Positions 8,773 through 18,282 are shown, counted from the stretch's first letter. The stretch: 64,000 bases of DNA from JBAOHV01 sp963714875 (GCA_963714875.1 CAVQQI010000011.1:620001-684000), one strand, 5' to 3'. A program made the numbers and translations. The notes: a model not told the origin generated them from the letters alone.

Positions 8773-9834
8773 TCAATCGATCGAGATCGGCTGATCGTCG
8801 GGATCCGCGACCAGGTCGAGGTCGATCGGCGTGTCGTCGTCGTGTTCACCGATACCGACCTCGGCGAGGATCCGATCGGAGACGTCGACCATGATCTCGG
8901 GGTTGTCGACCAGGAAGGACTTGGCGTTCTCCCTGCCCTGCCCCATCTGCTCGCCCTCGTAGGTGTACCAGGCACCGGACTTCTTGACGATGTTGTAGTC
9001 CACCGCCAGGTCAAGGGCGGTGCCCTCACGACTGATGCCGTGGCCGTACATGATGTCGAACTCGGCCTGCTTGAACGGTGAGGCCATCTTGTTCTTGACG
9101 ACCTTGACGCGGGTGCGGTTGCCGACGACCTCGACGCCGTCCTTGATCGCCTCGATGCGGCGGATGTCGAGGCGGACCGACGAGTAGAACTTGAGCGCCC
9201 GACCACCGGGGGTGGTCTCGGGCGAACCGAACATCACGCCGATCTTCTCTCGCAGCTGGTTGATGAAGATGCAGATGGTGTTGGTCTTGTTGAGGTTGGC
9301 GGTGAGCTTGCGCAGCGCCTGGGACATGAGTCGAGCCTGCAGGCCGACGTGCGTGTCGCCCATCTCGCCCTCGATCTCCGCACGTGGGGTGAGCGCCGCG
9401 ACCGAGTCGATCACGACGACGTCGAGTGCGCCGGAGCGGACCAGCATGTCGGTGATCTCGAGCGCCTGCTCGCCCGTGTCGGGCTGGGAGATGAGCAGCT
9501 CGTCGACATCCACCCCGATGCGGGACGCGTAGGTGGGATCCATCGCGTGTTCCGCGTCGACGTAGGCACAGATGCCGCCGTTGCGCTGGGCCTCGGCGAC
9601 CACGTGCATGGCCAGGGTTGACTTGCCCGAGGACTCCGGACCGAAGATCTCCACCACTCGGCCACGCGGCAGCCCACCGATGCCGAGGGCGATGTCGAGC
9701 GACAGCGCCCCGGTGGGGATGGACTCGACGTCCATCGAGGTCTTCTCGCCCATCTTCATGACCGAGCCCTTGCCGTACTGCTTCTCGATCTGACCGAGGG
9801 CCATCTCGAGCGCCTTTTCACGTTCCACTGCCAT
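8773..9834 (-). CDS. recA: Recombinase RecA
   Basis: The 353-residue ATP-dependent strand-exchange protein, which also triggers LexA self-cleavage. Walker A GPESSGKST at about 65-73, the MAW region, VVIDSVAALTPRAEIEGEMGD-type Walker B and loop L1, and the L2 region after INQLREKIGVMFGS are all present. No intein. ATG at 9834 has AAGGA about 9 nt upstream. No recX follows; the next gene after a hairpin is miaB. Expression is predicted to be SOS-controlled from the promoter at 9987-10015. Confidence 0.98.
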   Translation of the reverse strand: MAVEREKALEMALGQIEKQYGKGSVMKMGEKTSMDVESIPTGALSLDIALGIGGLPRGRVVEIFGPESSGKSTLAMHVVAEAQRNGGICAYVDAEHAMDPTYASRIGVDVDELLISQPDTGEQALEITDMLVRSGALDVVVIDSVAALTPRAEIEGEMGDTHVGLQARLMSQALRKLTANLNKTNTICIFINQLREKIGVMFGSPETTPGGRALKFYSSVRLDIRRIEAIKDGVEVVGNRTRVKVVKNKMASPFKQAEFDIMYGHGISREGTALDLAVDYNIVKKSGAWYTYEGEQMGQGRENAKSFLVDNPEIMVDVSDRILAEVGIGEHDDDTPIDLDLVADPDDQPISID

Positions 9835-9986
9835 GTCTGTTCGTCCTTCGTCGGGGTGAGCCGGTGGGCCGGCGCTCCTGTGGGGGAAACGGGTGACGGT
9901 CGTTCGCCCCCACCTGCGTGGTGACCTGCGGACCGTGGATGGACCGTACCGACGGGCTGTGACACTGAACGTCGGACGAGAACAGG

Positions 9987-10015
9987 ACTGTAGTTACGAA
10001 CAAGCGTTCGATCAA
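9987..10015 (-). promoter_or_regulatory. recA promoter with LexA (SOS) box inside the spacer
   Basis: On the minus strand, TTGATC (10010-10015) and TACAGT (9987-9992) are separated by exactly 17 nt. A perfect CGAAC-N4-GTTCG palindrome occupies 9997-10010, filling most of the spacer. This is the known actinobacterial LexA operator, so repressor binding would occlude RNA polymerase. The recA ATG is about 150 nt downstream, leaving a long leader (9835-9986) in which nothing else was recognised. Confidence 0.88.
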
Positions 10016-10126
10016 GCATTCGGCGTCAGGTATCCCCACCTCCGAATCCCGGCCGGGACCGGCCATCCCCTCCCGGAGACCTCCATGAACGTGTTCGAAC
10101 CGTGCGACGAGAGCGGTGCCGGCGGC

Positions 10127-11220
10127 TCAGGATCCCTCGACGCCCGGAGTGCGCGAACGGGCGCGGGACCGCAGCACAGCAGCACCTGCGAGCACCGAGA
10201 TGAGCACGACCCCGACCAGCGCACCCCACGGCGGCGATGTCGACCCGTCGTCGGCGAACGCGGCCGAGGCGAGCTCGTCATCGGTGTCCGCCCGACCCTC
10301 GACCTGTTCGCCGGTGCCGTCCGAGCGATCCGGATCCGGGTCGTCCGGATCGTCGTCGTCACCCGGGACCGAGCTCTCGGATCCACCAGGGGCCACGGAC
10401 GGATGCACCCGCCACGGCGGAAGGGGCCGTGCTGCCCGGTCCGGACGTGCCGCCTGGTCCGACAGTGCCGTCCGGTGCGGCGGTGCTGCCGCCGGCTCCA
10501 GGTGTGGGTGCGGGCCCTGGCGCCCCGGGCGGGGCGCCCGCCGCCGGTGCTCCGGGTGTGGACGGCGGCTGAGGTGTGCCGCCGCCCACGGCAGCGGGCG
10601 GCGCGGGCGCAGGAGGTCGGGCAGTGACGGGCGGTGCAGTCGGCGGCGGCGCGTCACAGGTCGGTCGAGGTGCGGCGAGCCGCGGTGGTGTGTCCGCCGT
10701 CGCAGCGTCGGACCACACCCACCCCTCGACCGCGCATCTGGTGGGCAGGCGGTAACCGCCGGCCCCGACCTGGGAGTAGGTCCAAGTGCCGCCCGGTGGA
10801 GCATGCCAGTAGCGCCAGTACGCGAACCCTGCATCGGCGCGGTTGCCGCAACCCGTGGCCGGCAGGCCGTCGATCGCACAGACGAACCCGCCATCGAGTC
10901 GTACCGACAGCCCTGCGGCACGCATCGCGTCGAGCCCGGTCGAGCCATCGGGAACGAACGCGCAGCGTGCGGTCGGGTTGCCACTGCCCCGGTCGACGAC
11001 GACCGACACCGCGATCTGGCCCCGGGGGGCGGGGCCGCACCCGCCTGCAGCCGAGTGCACAGCGGCGGGCAGGACCGCGGTGGGCAGGACCGCGGTGGGC
11101 AGGCCGGCGGCCGGGAGCGACCGGGGCGGCCGCCGCGGCCGGTACCGCCGCCAGCACGACGGCTGCGACACCAAGGAGCGTCGCGACGATCAGCGACGGC
11201 CGTGAGGGCACCTCAGGCAC
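10127..11220 (-). CDS. Exported DUF4430 (transcobalamin C-terminal-like) protein, two frameshifts as read
   Basis: The N terminus is a signal peptide (MPEVPSRPSLI then LLGVAAVVLAAVPAAAA). The central domain matches DUF4430, the family resembling the beta domain of transcobalamin and intrinsic factor: GSTGLDAMRAAG, then FVCAIDGLPATGCG, then FAYWRYWHAPPGGTW and a closing GWVW, with paired cysteines. A long Pro/Gly linker, an acidic stretch (DDDDPDDPDPD) and one C-terminal transmembrane helix with RSRARSR follow, so it should be membrane-anchored outside the cell. Frames switch at about 11105 and again at about 10400. GTG start at 11220 overlaps the preceding gene's stop by 8 bp, both downstream of a cobalamin riboswitch. 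Cobalamin binding is inferred. Confidence 0.72.
11067..11103. repeat. 15-bp tandem repeat, 2.4 copies, in the DUF4430 gene
   Basis: Units at 11067-11081 and 11082-11096 are identical, with seven bases of a third unit. They encode LPTAV repeats just after the signal peptide. One apparent frameshift lies immediately beside the repeat at about 11105. Confidence 0.8.
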
Positions 11221-12686
11221 CGCTCCGGCGACGGCCGGCCGCCATCAGGACCAGACCGCCCAGGACCGCCACCCCGCCGAGTGCCGCCAGCGGGCCGGCA
11301 GGTGCACCGGTGCTGGCGAGGTTGGAGGTGCCCGAGGTCGTCGCGCTCGGACCCGTCGCCGCTGCCGGAACTGCGGACTGGCTCTGTCCCTGGACCTGGG
11401 GTGCGGCATCCCCCGAGCCGGCCGTCACCGGCACGACCGATGTCGGAGCCGCGCTCACCGGCGGCACGCTGGAGGGCGCAGCGGTGGTCGGTGCCGCAGT
11501 CGTCGGAACCACGGTGGTGGTGGACGACGGCGCAGGCGGGTCGCAGTCCAGTGGCGTCACACCGGGATCGACAGGACCCGCCTCGGTGAGCACGCCGGCT
11601 CCTGCCGCGGGAGCGACGGCCTGCGCGGTTGCGAACCCGTTCGGCGCACCGTTCGAACCCGGGAAGGTGAACGCGCCGCGATCGGACTCGGGGGCATCGC
11701 ATCCGAGCTGGAACGACAGCAGGGCGGAGAGCGGCGTCGCCGCACGGTCGGAGAACCGTGCAGCATCTGCGTCGCCCGTGGCGATCAGGGCTTGGAGCAC
11801 CAACGCGGTGGAGTTCGGGTCGGTGCCGTAGCCGACCATCTGCCCCCATCCTCCGTCTGCCTCCTGGACACCGTCCAGCCAGACCAGCCCGGCCTCGACC
11901 GCGTCGCTGCCCGCTGCCGACGGCACTCAGACCGGTGATCGCTGCAGCAGTGGCGTTGGTGTCCGGGCCGACGAACAGTGCGTTGTCGACCGCGCACGGA
12001 ACCGACAGGTCGGCGCGGTACGGCATCCACGCGCCGGGGTCGGCCTCGGGGCCGCACTGCTGTGCGAGCAGCCAATCGATCGAACTCGGGTCCGGCGCGA
12101 CGCCGACGGCGACGAGCGCGGCAAGCGCATAGCCCTGGCGGAACGCGCCGTCATAGGTCGGGTTCTGGTCGCCGAAGAGCCCCGCATCGGGACCTTCGGT
12201 CTGGCGGACGGCCTGCAGTCGCGCCACCAGGTCGGCGCCGGGCTCAGCGCCGACCGCTCGGGGGTCGGCGCCGGTGGCCTCGGCCAACAGGATGGCGCGG
12301 GCCAGGCGACCCGGCGACTCGATACCACCCGGTGACACCGCAGCGTCACGGTCGGCGACCAATGCTGCCCAGACCGCGTCGATCTGTGCACCGCCCGAAC
12401 CCGCTGCGGCCATCCCCAGCGCGGCATCGAGGGTCACACCCCAGTCGGGGGAACCGAAGTTCTCCATCGGGATCTGCTCGTCCAGCCGGTCGGCCAGCCA
12501 GGCGGTTCCGTACGCCGCGGCCGTGGGACCATCGTCGGTCGGTGCCGCAGCGCCGACGCCGCCGGCGAACGTGGCCAGGATCGTGACCGCACCGACCAGC
12601 GACAGCGCTGCGCCGGCGAACCGGTTGCGCCCCCTCGGCCTCCGGCGGCGACCTTGGACCTCTTCGGTGGTTCCTGTGTGCTGCAC
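11213..12686 (-). CDS. Exported alpha/alpha-barrel (squalene-cyclase/transcobalamin-like) protein with LAxTG sorting signal, one frameshift
   Basis: About 490 residues once joined. It has a signal peptide (basic start, then SLVGAVTILATFAGGVGAAA), then helical repeats of the prenyltransferase/squalene-oxidase type, including ADGGWGQ followed by GTDPNSTALVLQAL. This alpha6/alpha6 fold is also that of the transcobalamin alpha domain. A Thr/Ala/Pro-rich wall-spanning linker leads to NLASTG, a hydrophobic helix and GRRRSG, a class E sortase (LAxTG) signal. The frame changes at about 11911, where a CCC run has one base too many. GTG start at 12686 has AGGGAG upstream. A cobalamin riboswitch precedes it, so surface cobalamin capture is the favoured inference; a terpene cyclase is unlikely for an exported protein. 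Confidence 0.75.
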
Positions 12687-12766
12687 GGCTCACTCCCTGA
12701 TCCGGGTGCGGGCCCGGACCAGCGTGACCGAGCGCTCGCGGATCCGCAGCGACGACACGACGTCCC

Positions 12767-12911
12767 GGCTCCCGAACCGCATTCCTCGACGGTGAAAGGA
12801 GCCAGTCCATCGGCGGGTATTCCGACTCGTGACACGCCGGCGAACCGGTGTGTCACCCACGGTTGCGGGACAGCGCCGGACTCTGACCGGCTTCCCCCAC
12901 CTGAGGACTGG
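12767..12911 (-). promoter_or_regulatory. Cobalamin riboswitch
   Basis: Minus-strand sequence contains the B12-box core GCCGGTCAGAGTCCGGCGC followed by CCCGCAACCGT, and the conserved 3' part GAGTCGGAATACCCGCC. CCAGTCC (12905-12911) pairs with GGACTGG (12802-12808) as P1, giving a compact aptamer of about 110 nt. A GTGACAC/GTGTCAC hairpin lies between the core halves. The P1 3' strand runs into GGCTCC (12798-12803), which can instead pair with GGGAGCC (12767-12773), a plausible switching helix. Position upstream of the GTG at 12686 predicts repression of the two surface proteins by cobalamin. Confidence 0.9.
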
Positions 12912-13024
12912 ATGACTTGGGTGCAGAACGTACTCGATCCCCGCACAGATCGGAACTCCGACCGCACAGCGCGTGCCCCGTGAACCAGCGGATGACCGTC
13001 CCCAGGGCGAGCGGCCCGCGGACC

Positions 13025-14776
13025 TCAGGTGGAGCGGGGCAGCAGACGCAATCCCAGCTCGTCGAGCTGGGCGGGATCGATCTCGGTCGGCGCCTGGGTG
13101 AGCGGGTCACCGCCGGACTGCGTCTTGGGGAACGCGATCACCTCTCGGATGTTCTCCTCGTGCAGCAGCAGCGCGACCAGTCGGTCGATGCCGAACGCGA
13201 ACCCGGCGTGCGGCGGGGCGCCGTAGCGGAACGCGTCCAGGAGGAACCCGAACTTGGCCTGCGCGTCGGACTCGGAGATGCCCAGCAGATCGAAGATGCG
13301 ACGCTGGATCTGCGGATCGTGGATACGCACGCTGCCCGAACCCAGCTCCCAGCCGTTCAGCACCAGGTCGTAGGCCTGGGAGCGGACCTCGAGCAGGTCC
13401 TCGGCCGAGCCGTCCGAGACGCTCCCAGTCGTCGTGGTGGGGCATCGTGAAGGGGTGATGGGCCGGAACCGGCCGGCCGGTGGCGGCGTCGACCGACTCG
13501 AACAGCGGGAAGTCGACCACCCACAGGAAGTTGAGCCCGCCCTCGTTGACCGGTGGCCGGCCGAGCTCGAGCCGCAGCAGGCCGAGCACATGCGCGGTGC
13601 GGGCCCAGTCGTCGGCGACCAGATAGACGACGTCGCCGACCTCGGCTCCGAGCCGCTCGACGATCCCGGCCTGCTCGTCGTCGGAGAGGAACTTGGCGAC
13701 CGGCGAGTTGAGCGTCACTCCCCCGTCATCGGACGCCTCGACCCGCATCCACACCAGACCCTTGGCCCCCCACCGCTTCGCCCGGTCGGTCAGGTCGTCC
13801 AAGCGGCTGCGGGTGGTGTCAGCTGCTGCTCCCTCGTGGCGGAGCCCCTTGATGCAGGGAGCCTTGAAGGCGTTGAACCCCGTGTCGGCGAACAGATCGG
13901 TGAGCTCCACCAGTTCCATCCCGAAGCGCACGTCGGGCTTGTCCGAACCGAAGCGGTCCATGGCGTCACGCCAGGTCATGCGTGGGATCTCGGCCGAGCT
14001 CTTCCCCGGCCACCTCCTGCACCACTGCTGCCACCGCCGCGGTGATCGCGGCCAGCACGTCGTCCTGGCTGGCGAAGCTCATCTCTGCATCGAGCTGGGT
14101 GAACTCGAACTGCCGATCCGCTCGGAGGTCCTCGTCACGGAAGCAACGGGCGATCTGGTAGTAGCGGTCGACGCCGCCCACCATGCAGCAGCTGCTTGAA
14201 CAGCTGGGGGCTCTGCGGCAGGGCGTAGAAGGTGCCGGGCTTGGTGCGCGCCGGCACGACGAAGTCACGCGCACCCTCGGGCGTGGACGCGATCAGCATC
14301 GGCGTCTCGACCTCGACGAAGTCCTGGGCGTCCATCGCTGCGCGGATCGCTCGGTTGACCCCGGCGCGCGACCGCAGGTTCCGCTGCATGTCCTCGCGTC
14401 GCATGTCGAGGTAGCGGTAGCGCAGACGAACGGTCTCGTCGACATCCGCGGCTCGCTCGTCGAGCGGGAACGGCGGCGGTTCCGCGACCGAGAGGATCTC
14501 CACCGCGCAGTCCCCGATCTCGATCCGACCCGTGCGCAGCGAGTCGTTCACGGTGCCGTCGGGCCGGGGCCGCACGGTGCCGGTGATGCGCACCACGTAC
14601 TCGCTGCGCAGGTCCGCCGCGCCATCGACGACGCACTGCACGATGCCGGTGTGGTCGCGAAGGTCGATGAACGCCAGGTGCTCGCCGTGTTCGCGCCGGC
14701 GGGCGACCCAACCGCACACGGCGACCTGCTGGCCGACCGCATCGGTGTCGAGGTCGCCGCAGCGGTGGGTTCTCAT
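13025..14776 (-). CDS. aspS: Aspartyl-tRNA synthetase, three frameshifts as read
   Basis: Class II synthetase charging tRNA-Asp (or Asp/Asn). Visible in order: N-terminal OB domain (VAVCGWVARRREHG), motif 1/2 catalytic core (FYALPQSPQLFKQLL, RYYQIARCFRDEDLRADRQ), the GAD insertion, and motif 3 (FGIDRLVALLL). Four frames carry consecutive parts; removing one extra base at about 14185, 13993 and 13414 restores about 582 residues, the usual bacterial length. ATG at 14776 gives MRTHRCGDL. It follows hisS directly. An essential gene broken three times while otherwise well conserved points to assembly indels. Confidence 0.92.
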
Positions 14777-14793
14777 GGAGGTGGAGTCGCTGA

Positions 14794-16126
14794 TCACGTC
14801 GGGTTCCTGGAGTTGTCGGGGGTGGGGAGTTGTCGGTCGTGGCGGAAGCGTCGAGCAGGTCGCGCATCACCCCGGTCAGAGCTGACCGCGGCACACGACG
14901 CTGGTCGTCGCGGTCGACGAGGGAGCGGAGGGTGACCTCGGCGTCGGCTGCTTCGTCCTCGCCGATGATGAGCGCCCAGCGCGCACCGGAGCGGCCGGCG
15001 GACTTCATCTGGGACTTCATCGACCCTCCACCGAAGCGGCGGTCGACCGCGACGCCGGCGGCGCGCAGCTCGTGGGTGATGTCGCGCGCCGCCACACCAT
15101 CGACGACGTCGACGACGAACGCGTCGATCGAGGCCGCCGGGGGCCCGAACACGCCCTCGGCGTCGCAGGCCAACAGGATGCGGTCGACACCGAGCGCGAA
15201 CCCGATGCCGTCGGTGGGCGGTCCGCCGAGGTCCTCGGCGAGCCCGTCGTAGCGACCACCGCCCCCGACCGCGTTCTGGGCGGCGTCGAGCGCCGTGGCG
15301 GCGAACTCGAAGGTGGTGCGGCGGTAGTAGTCCAGCCCGCGCACCAACAGGGGCGCCTCGACGTACTCGACGCCCACGGCATCGAGCCCGCGGACCACCC
15401 GTTCGAAGTGCGCCGCGGACGCGTCGGACAGGAACGCGGAGATGCGGGGAGCGTCCTCGACCACTGCCCGGTCACTCGGCCGTTTGGCATCGAGGACCCG
15501 CAGCGGATTGCGGTCCAGGGTGCTCTGGGCGGCCTCGCTCAGCTCGCCGCGCCGCGAGTCCAGGTACGCACGGACCGCATCGCTGTAGCGGGCACGGTCA
15601 CCGTGGTCACCCAGGGAGTTCACCGACAGCTCGACCTGGCGCAGACCCAGTGCCTCGAAGAAACGGGCCGCGAGCGCGATGACCTCGACGTCCAGGTCGG
15701 GGTCATCGATGCCGAGCACCTCGACACCGACCTGGTCGAACATGCGGTAGCGGCCCTTCTGTGCACGCTCGTGACGGAAGTTGGTCCCGGCGTACCAGAC
15801 CTTCCAGGGAAGGGCCGGGCGATGCTGCACGAACGCGCGGACGACGCCCGCGGTGATCTCGGGACGCAGTGCGATGCGGGAGCCGTCCTTGTCGACGAAG
15901 TCGTACATCTCCTTGGTGACCACGTCGGTGGTCTCGCCGACGCGCAGGAACACGCCCAGGTCCTCCAGCAGCGGCGGCACCACCTCGCCGTACCCCGCGG
16001 CGCGGCAGCGGCTGCGAATCGCTGCACCAGTGCACGGCGTCGTGACGAGTCGGGCTCCATCACGTCGTGCATGCCCTTGAGGGTCCGGAACTCGGTTGCC
16101 GGCGCGGCGGAGGCGGGGTCGGTCAC
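14794..16126 (-). CDS. hisS: Histidyl-tRNA synthetase, frameshifted as read
   Basis: Class II synthetase for tRNA-His. FRTLKGMHDVMEPD is the family N terminus. Motif 2 (YAGTNFRHERAQKGRYRMFDQ), the histidine motifs (LVRGLDYYRRTTFEF) and GGGGRYDGL are clear, with an anticodon-binding domain at the end. The N-terminal 35 residues (GTG start 16126) and the body lie in different frames, joined at about 16000 in a GC-rich run. Near the 3' end the body frame runs past the expected end into aspS; a shift in the CCCCACCCCC run near 14845 would end it at the TGA at 14794. That end point is inferred. Confidence 0.9.
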
Positions 16127-16243
16127 GAGCGGTCACGCTACCGGAGCGTCCGCCAGCGCCCGGAACCCGTTGCGGCGGCGGCCAGGCGGCTGTCCGGGGA
16201 CGCACCCACCGCCGCTGCGCCTCCTGTTGTCGGGGCGGACGGC

Positions 16244-17306
16244 TCAGAGACCGGAGCGATGCATGAAGGCACGCACCTGGGTCAACAGGTCGTCCTCGTG
16301 CCAGTGGTAGATCGTCGGGACGCCGGTGGCCTCCTGGTGGGCGAGCGCGATCCAGTCCATGATCCGGTGGCAGTCGTCCTTCTCGCGCACCTGGGTCGAG
16401 TCCGCCGATCACGCAGGCCGGCATGGCGGGGTCGAGGCTGATGGCGATCGGCAGCACGTACTTGCAGGACCGCATGAGGGTGACGGTGCCGTCGTAGAGC
16501 GGTTGCAGGTGCAGGGTGGTCGTCTCGCCGGGGTCCTCGCCCCGACGCTGACGCCACGCAGCGCGTGCTTTGAGCATCAACTTCGGCAGCATCAGGTCCT
16601 GGCTGCCGCTGGCGGCCATCGCGAGCAGTTGGCCGCCACCGGCGAGACGCTCGTCGAGCTCGTGACGCATCACGATGTTGTTGGCCCGCGCCAGCTCCGG
16701 GTCGAGCTTCGAGCGTCGCCGACTCTGGGTCTGGGGAACGGTCAGGTAGGTGCGGGTGCCCGACTGCAGCACCTGCAGCGCCGGCACGTTGAACGCCTGT
16801 CGGGTGGTGACCATGCGCGACACCAGGACGTTGCAGCGATCCGCCATCTCCTCGAGCGTGGTGCGCTGCCCCAGCACGCCGAAGCTGCGGTCCGGTGCCA
16901 TCAGCGCCGACTGCAGCGCCCCGATCACGAGCGCGATGTCGATGATCTGGCCGTGATTCGTGACCATGGCGACGTTCTCGCCCTCGATGGCGAGCAGGTG
17001 GTACAGCGCCGTGAGCAGATGGTCGAGCGCCGGGTCGGCGAACGCCGGAGCGAGCACCCGGTCGAAGTCGGGATACGCGGCGCGGGCGTACAGCTCGAGC
17101 GTCTCGACGTTGGTGGGTTCGGGCTCGACCACCACGCACGCCGGGTCGTGGAAGGACAGCGCCGGGGTGTAGGGCAACTCCTGGAGCACCGAGGAGTGCG
17201 AGGGTCGCACCAGGCTGGTGAGCATCCGGTAGTAGCTCTGCGCATCGGTCGATGCCAGCAGATCCCGGGCCGACTCGACCGTCGTCCGGGCGCTGCTCCC
17301 CGACAC
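16244..17306 (-). CDS. Conserved protein with PlsC/GPAT-like NHx4D motif, frameshifted near its end
   Basis: About 353 residues. The sequence TNHGQIIDIALVIGAL near residue 117 has the H-x4-D arrangement of glycerolipid acyltransferases (here HGQIID). FGVLGQRTTLEEMADRCNVL and IVMRHELDERLAGGGQ follow. I do not recognise the family with confidence, and substrate is unknown. The frame shifts at about 16402; the other frame then continues sensibly (REKDDCHRIMDWIALAHQE) to TGA at 16244. GTG at 17306 is the first start after an in-frame TGA. A 36-codon open frame lies in the same frame just upstream (17324-17432), so the true N terminus could be longer if that stop is an error. Confidence 0.5.
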
Positions 17307-17633
17307 CGCCGCGATCCCGGGTCACGCTCGGGCATCGTCGTGCTCCGCGGCACCGTCCGCGCCCTCGCCGCGGATCAACTGCAGCGCAGGCGCCTCGGAG
17401 GCGCGACCGATGCGATCCCGTGGAGTGCTCATCGCAGGTTGCTCATCGGAGCCAGATCCGGACAGCTCATCGTCATCTCCGACCTTCTCGGTGTGTCCAC
17501 GGTTACCCGCCCTCCCCGACGAGCGTAGCGACAGGCGCCCGGTTCGGACGGTGAGCCCACCCTCGATCCGGGATCAGGCGGGGAGCGACACGGGTCTACC
17601 CTGCGTGCGCAACAACACACCGAAGGGGGTGAC
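17307..17633. other. Intergenic region between divergent genes
   Basis: About 327 bp without a clear gene. On the minus strand ATG at 17432 opens a 36-codon frame ending at TGA (17324-17326), in frame with the following acyltransferase-like gene; it is either a leader peptide or the true N terminus of that gene. On the plus strand the last 20 bp carry AGGGGGTGAC, the ribosome site of the lysine-rich ORF. No riboswitch or strong promoter was recognised. Confidence 0.4.
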
Positions 17634-17736
17634 ATGGCCAAGAAGAAGGAGCAAGAAGAAGACGACAAGAAGAAGAACAAGAAGTCCGACAAGAAGAAGT
17701 CGAAGAAGAGCAAGAAGATCGGGCAAGAAGAAGTGA
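17634..17736 (+). CDS. Tiny lysine-rich basic protein
   Basis: ATG at 17634 is preceded by AGGGGGTGAC, a strong ribosome site. The product begins MAKKKEQEEDDKKK and is over half lysine. As read the frame runs on to 17828 through a hairpin and into the convergent gene. Dropping one A at about 17718 instead ends it with SGKKK and a TGA at 17734-17736, just before the hairpin, giving 33 residues. That shorter reading fits the terminator position and the many other indels here. Role unknown; nucleic-acid or polyanion binding is a guess from charge alone. Confidence 0.5.
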
Positions 17737-17741
17737 GCTGC

Positions 17742-17767
17742 GTCGGCCCCGGGCGACCGGGGCCGAC
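17742..17767. terminator. 11-bp perfect hairpin between convergent genes
   Basis: 17742-17752 and 17757-17767 are exact reverse complements with a GCGA tetraloop. It lies directly after the lysine-rich ORF on the plus strand and directly after the PilZ stop on the minus strand, so it can serve both as a terminator. Confidence 0.75.
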
Positions 17768-17770
17768 CAC

Positions 17771-18181
17771 TCAGTGGGCTCGCTCCCAGCGCCGTTCGAG
17801 CGAGGCGGGTCGGCGGGCCGCGACCTGATCGAAGAGGAACTCGCGCATGCCCGGGTCGAGCGAGGTGAAGTCCACGCCGTAGAGCACACGTCCGTCGACA
17901 CGGGCCACCATCCGCCGGATGACACCGGTCGCGACGAGATCGTCGTGGCAGATCTCCACCTGACTCCTCAACGGCAGCCCCTGGATCTCTCGCACCACGA
18001 CGGCCGCTGCCGGACACCGAGAGGTCGACCAGGTAGCCGGGCTCGGTCACCGTGCGGCACCGGAGCCCACCGAGGATGCTGCGACGACGCTCGGGAGCCC
18101 GGAACGACACACGGATCGGACCGACGGCTCCACGTTCGGCGATTCGGCGTTCGACCCCAGGACGTGACCATGGGACTCCAT
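17771..18181 (-). CDS. PilZ-domain protein (c-di-GMP binding candidate), frameshifted as read
   Basis: A single small domain of about 110 residues. An arginine-rich start (FRAPERRRSILGG), the DLSVSG motif (D/NxSxxG of PilZ), a central beta-rich part and the closing YGVDFTSLDPGMREFLFDQV all fit PilZ. Two shifts are needed: one extra base at about 18008 (restoring DLSVSGAAVVVREI) and one missing base near 18100 that joins the N-terminal piece. The start at ATG 18181 is uncertain; GTG at 18110 is the first start in the main frame. The gene lies just downstream of relA. Confidence 0.6.
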
Positions 18182-18282
18182 CGGCACGCGTGCGCCATCG
18201 GCATTGAATTCGCCGGCCGGAACGGACAGGGTCGACGCACGCCGCCTCGGCCGCCGCCTCGGCGCGGTCGCGACCGACCCGC

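Noticed and set aside
12447..12462. LexA-like GAAC-N4-GTTC inside the alpha/alpha-barrel gene
   Set aside because: Lies in coding sequence, lacks the flanking C and G of the two promoter-linked boxes, and there is no promoter.
11213..12686. Hopene/squalene cyclase
   Set aside because: Has an export signal and wall-sorting signal, lacks the DxDD-type catalytic motif, and is under a cobalamin riboswitch.
13025..14776. Programmed frameshifting or pseudogenization of aspS
   Set aside because: Three separate one-base shifts with intact class II motifs in an essential single-copy gene, and the same in many neighbours, fit assembly error better.
14265..17306. A single 1013-residue fusion protein
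   Set aside because: It joins the acyltransferase-like protein, HisS and antisense-quality residues only because frameshifts merged frames; junction sequences lose similarity.
17410..17736. A 108-residue plus-strand protein ending in a basic tail
   Set aside because: Its first two thirds show no coding character; only the last part, in the neighbouring frame with a real ribosome site at 17634, looks like a gene.
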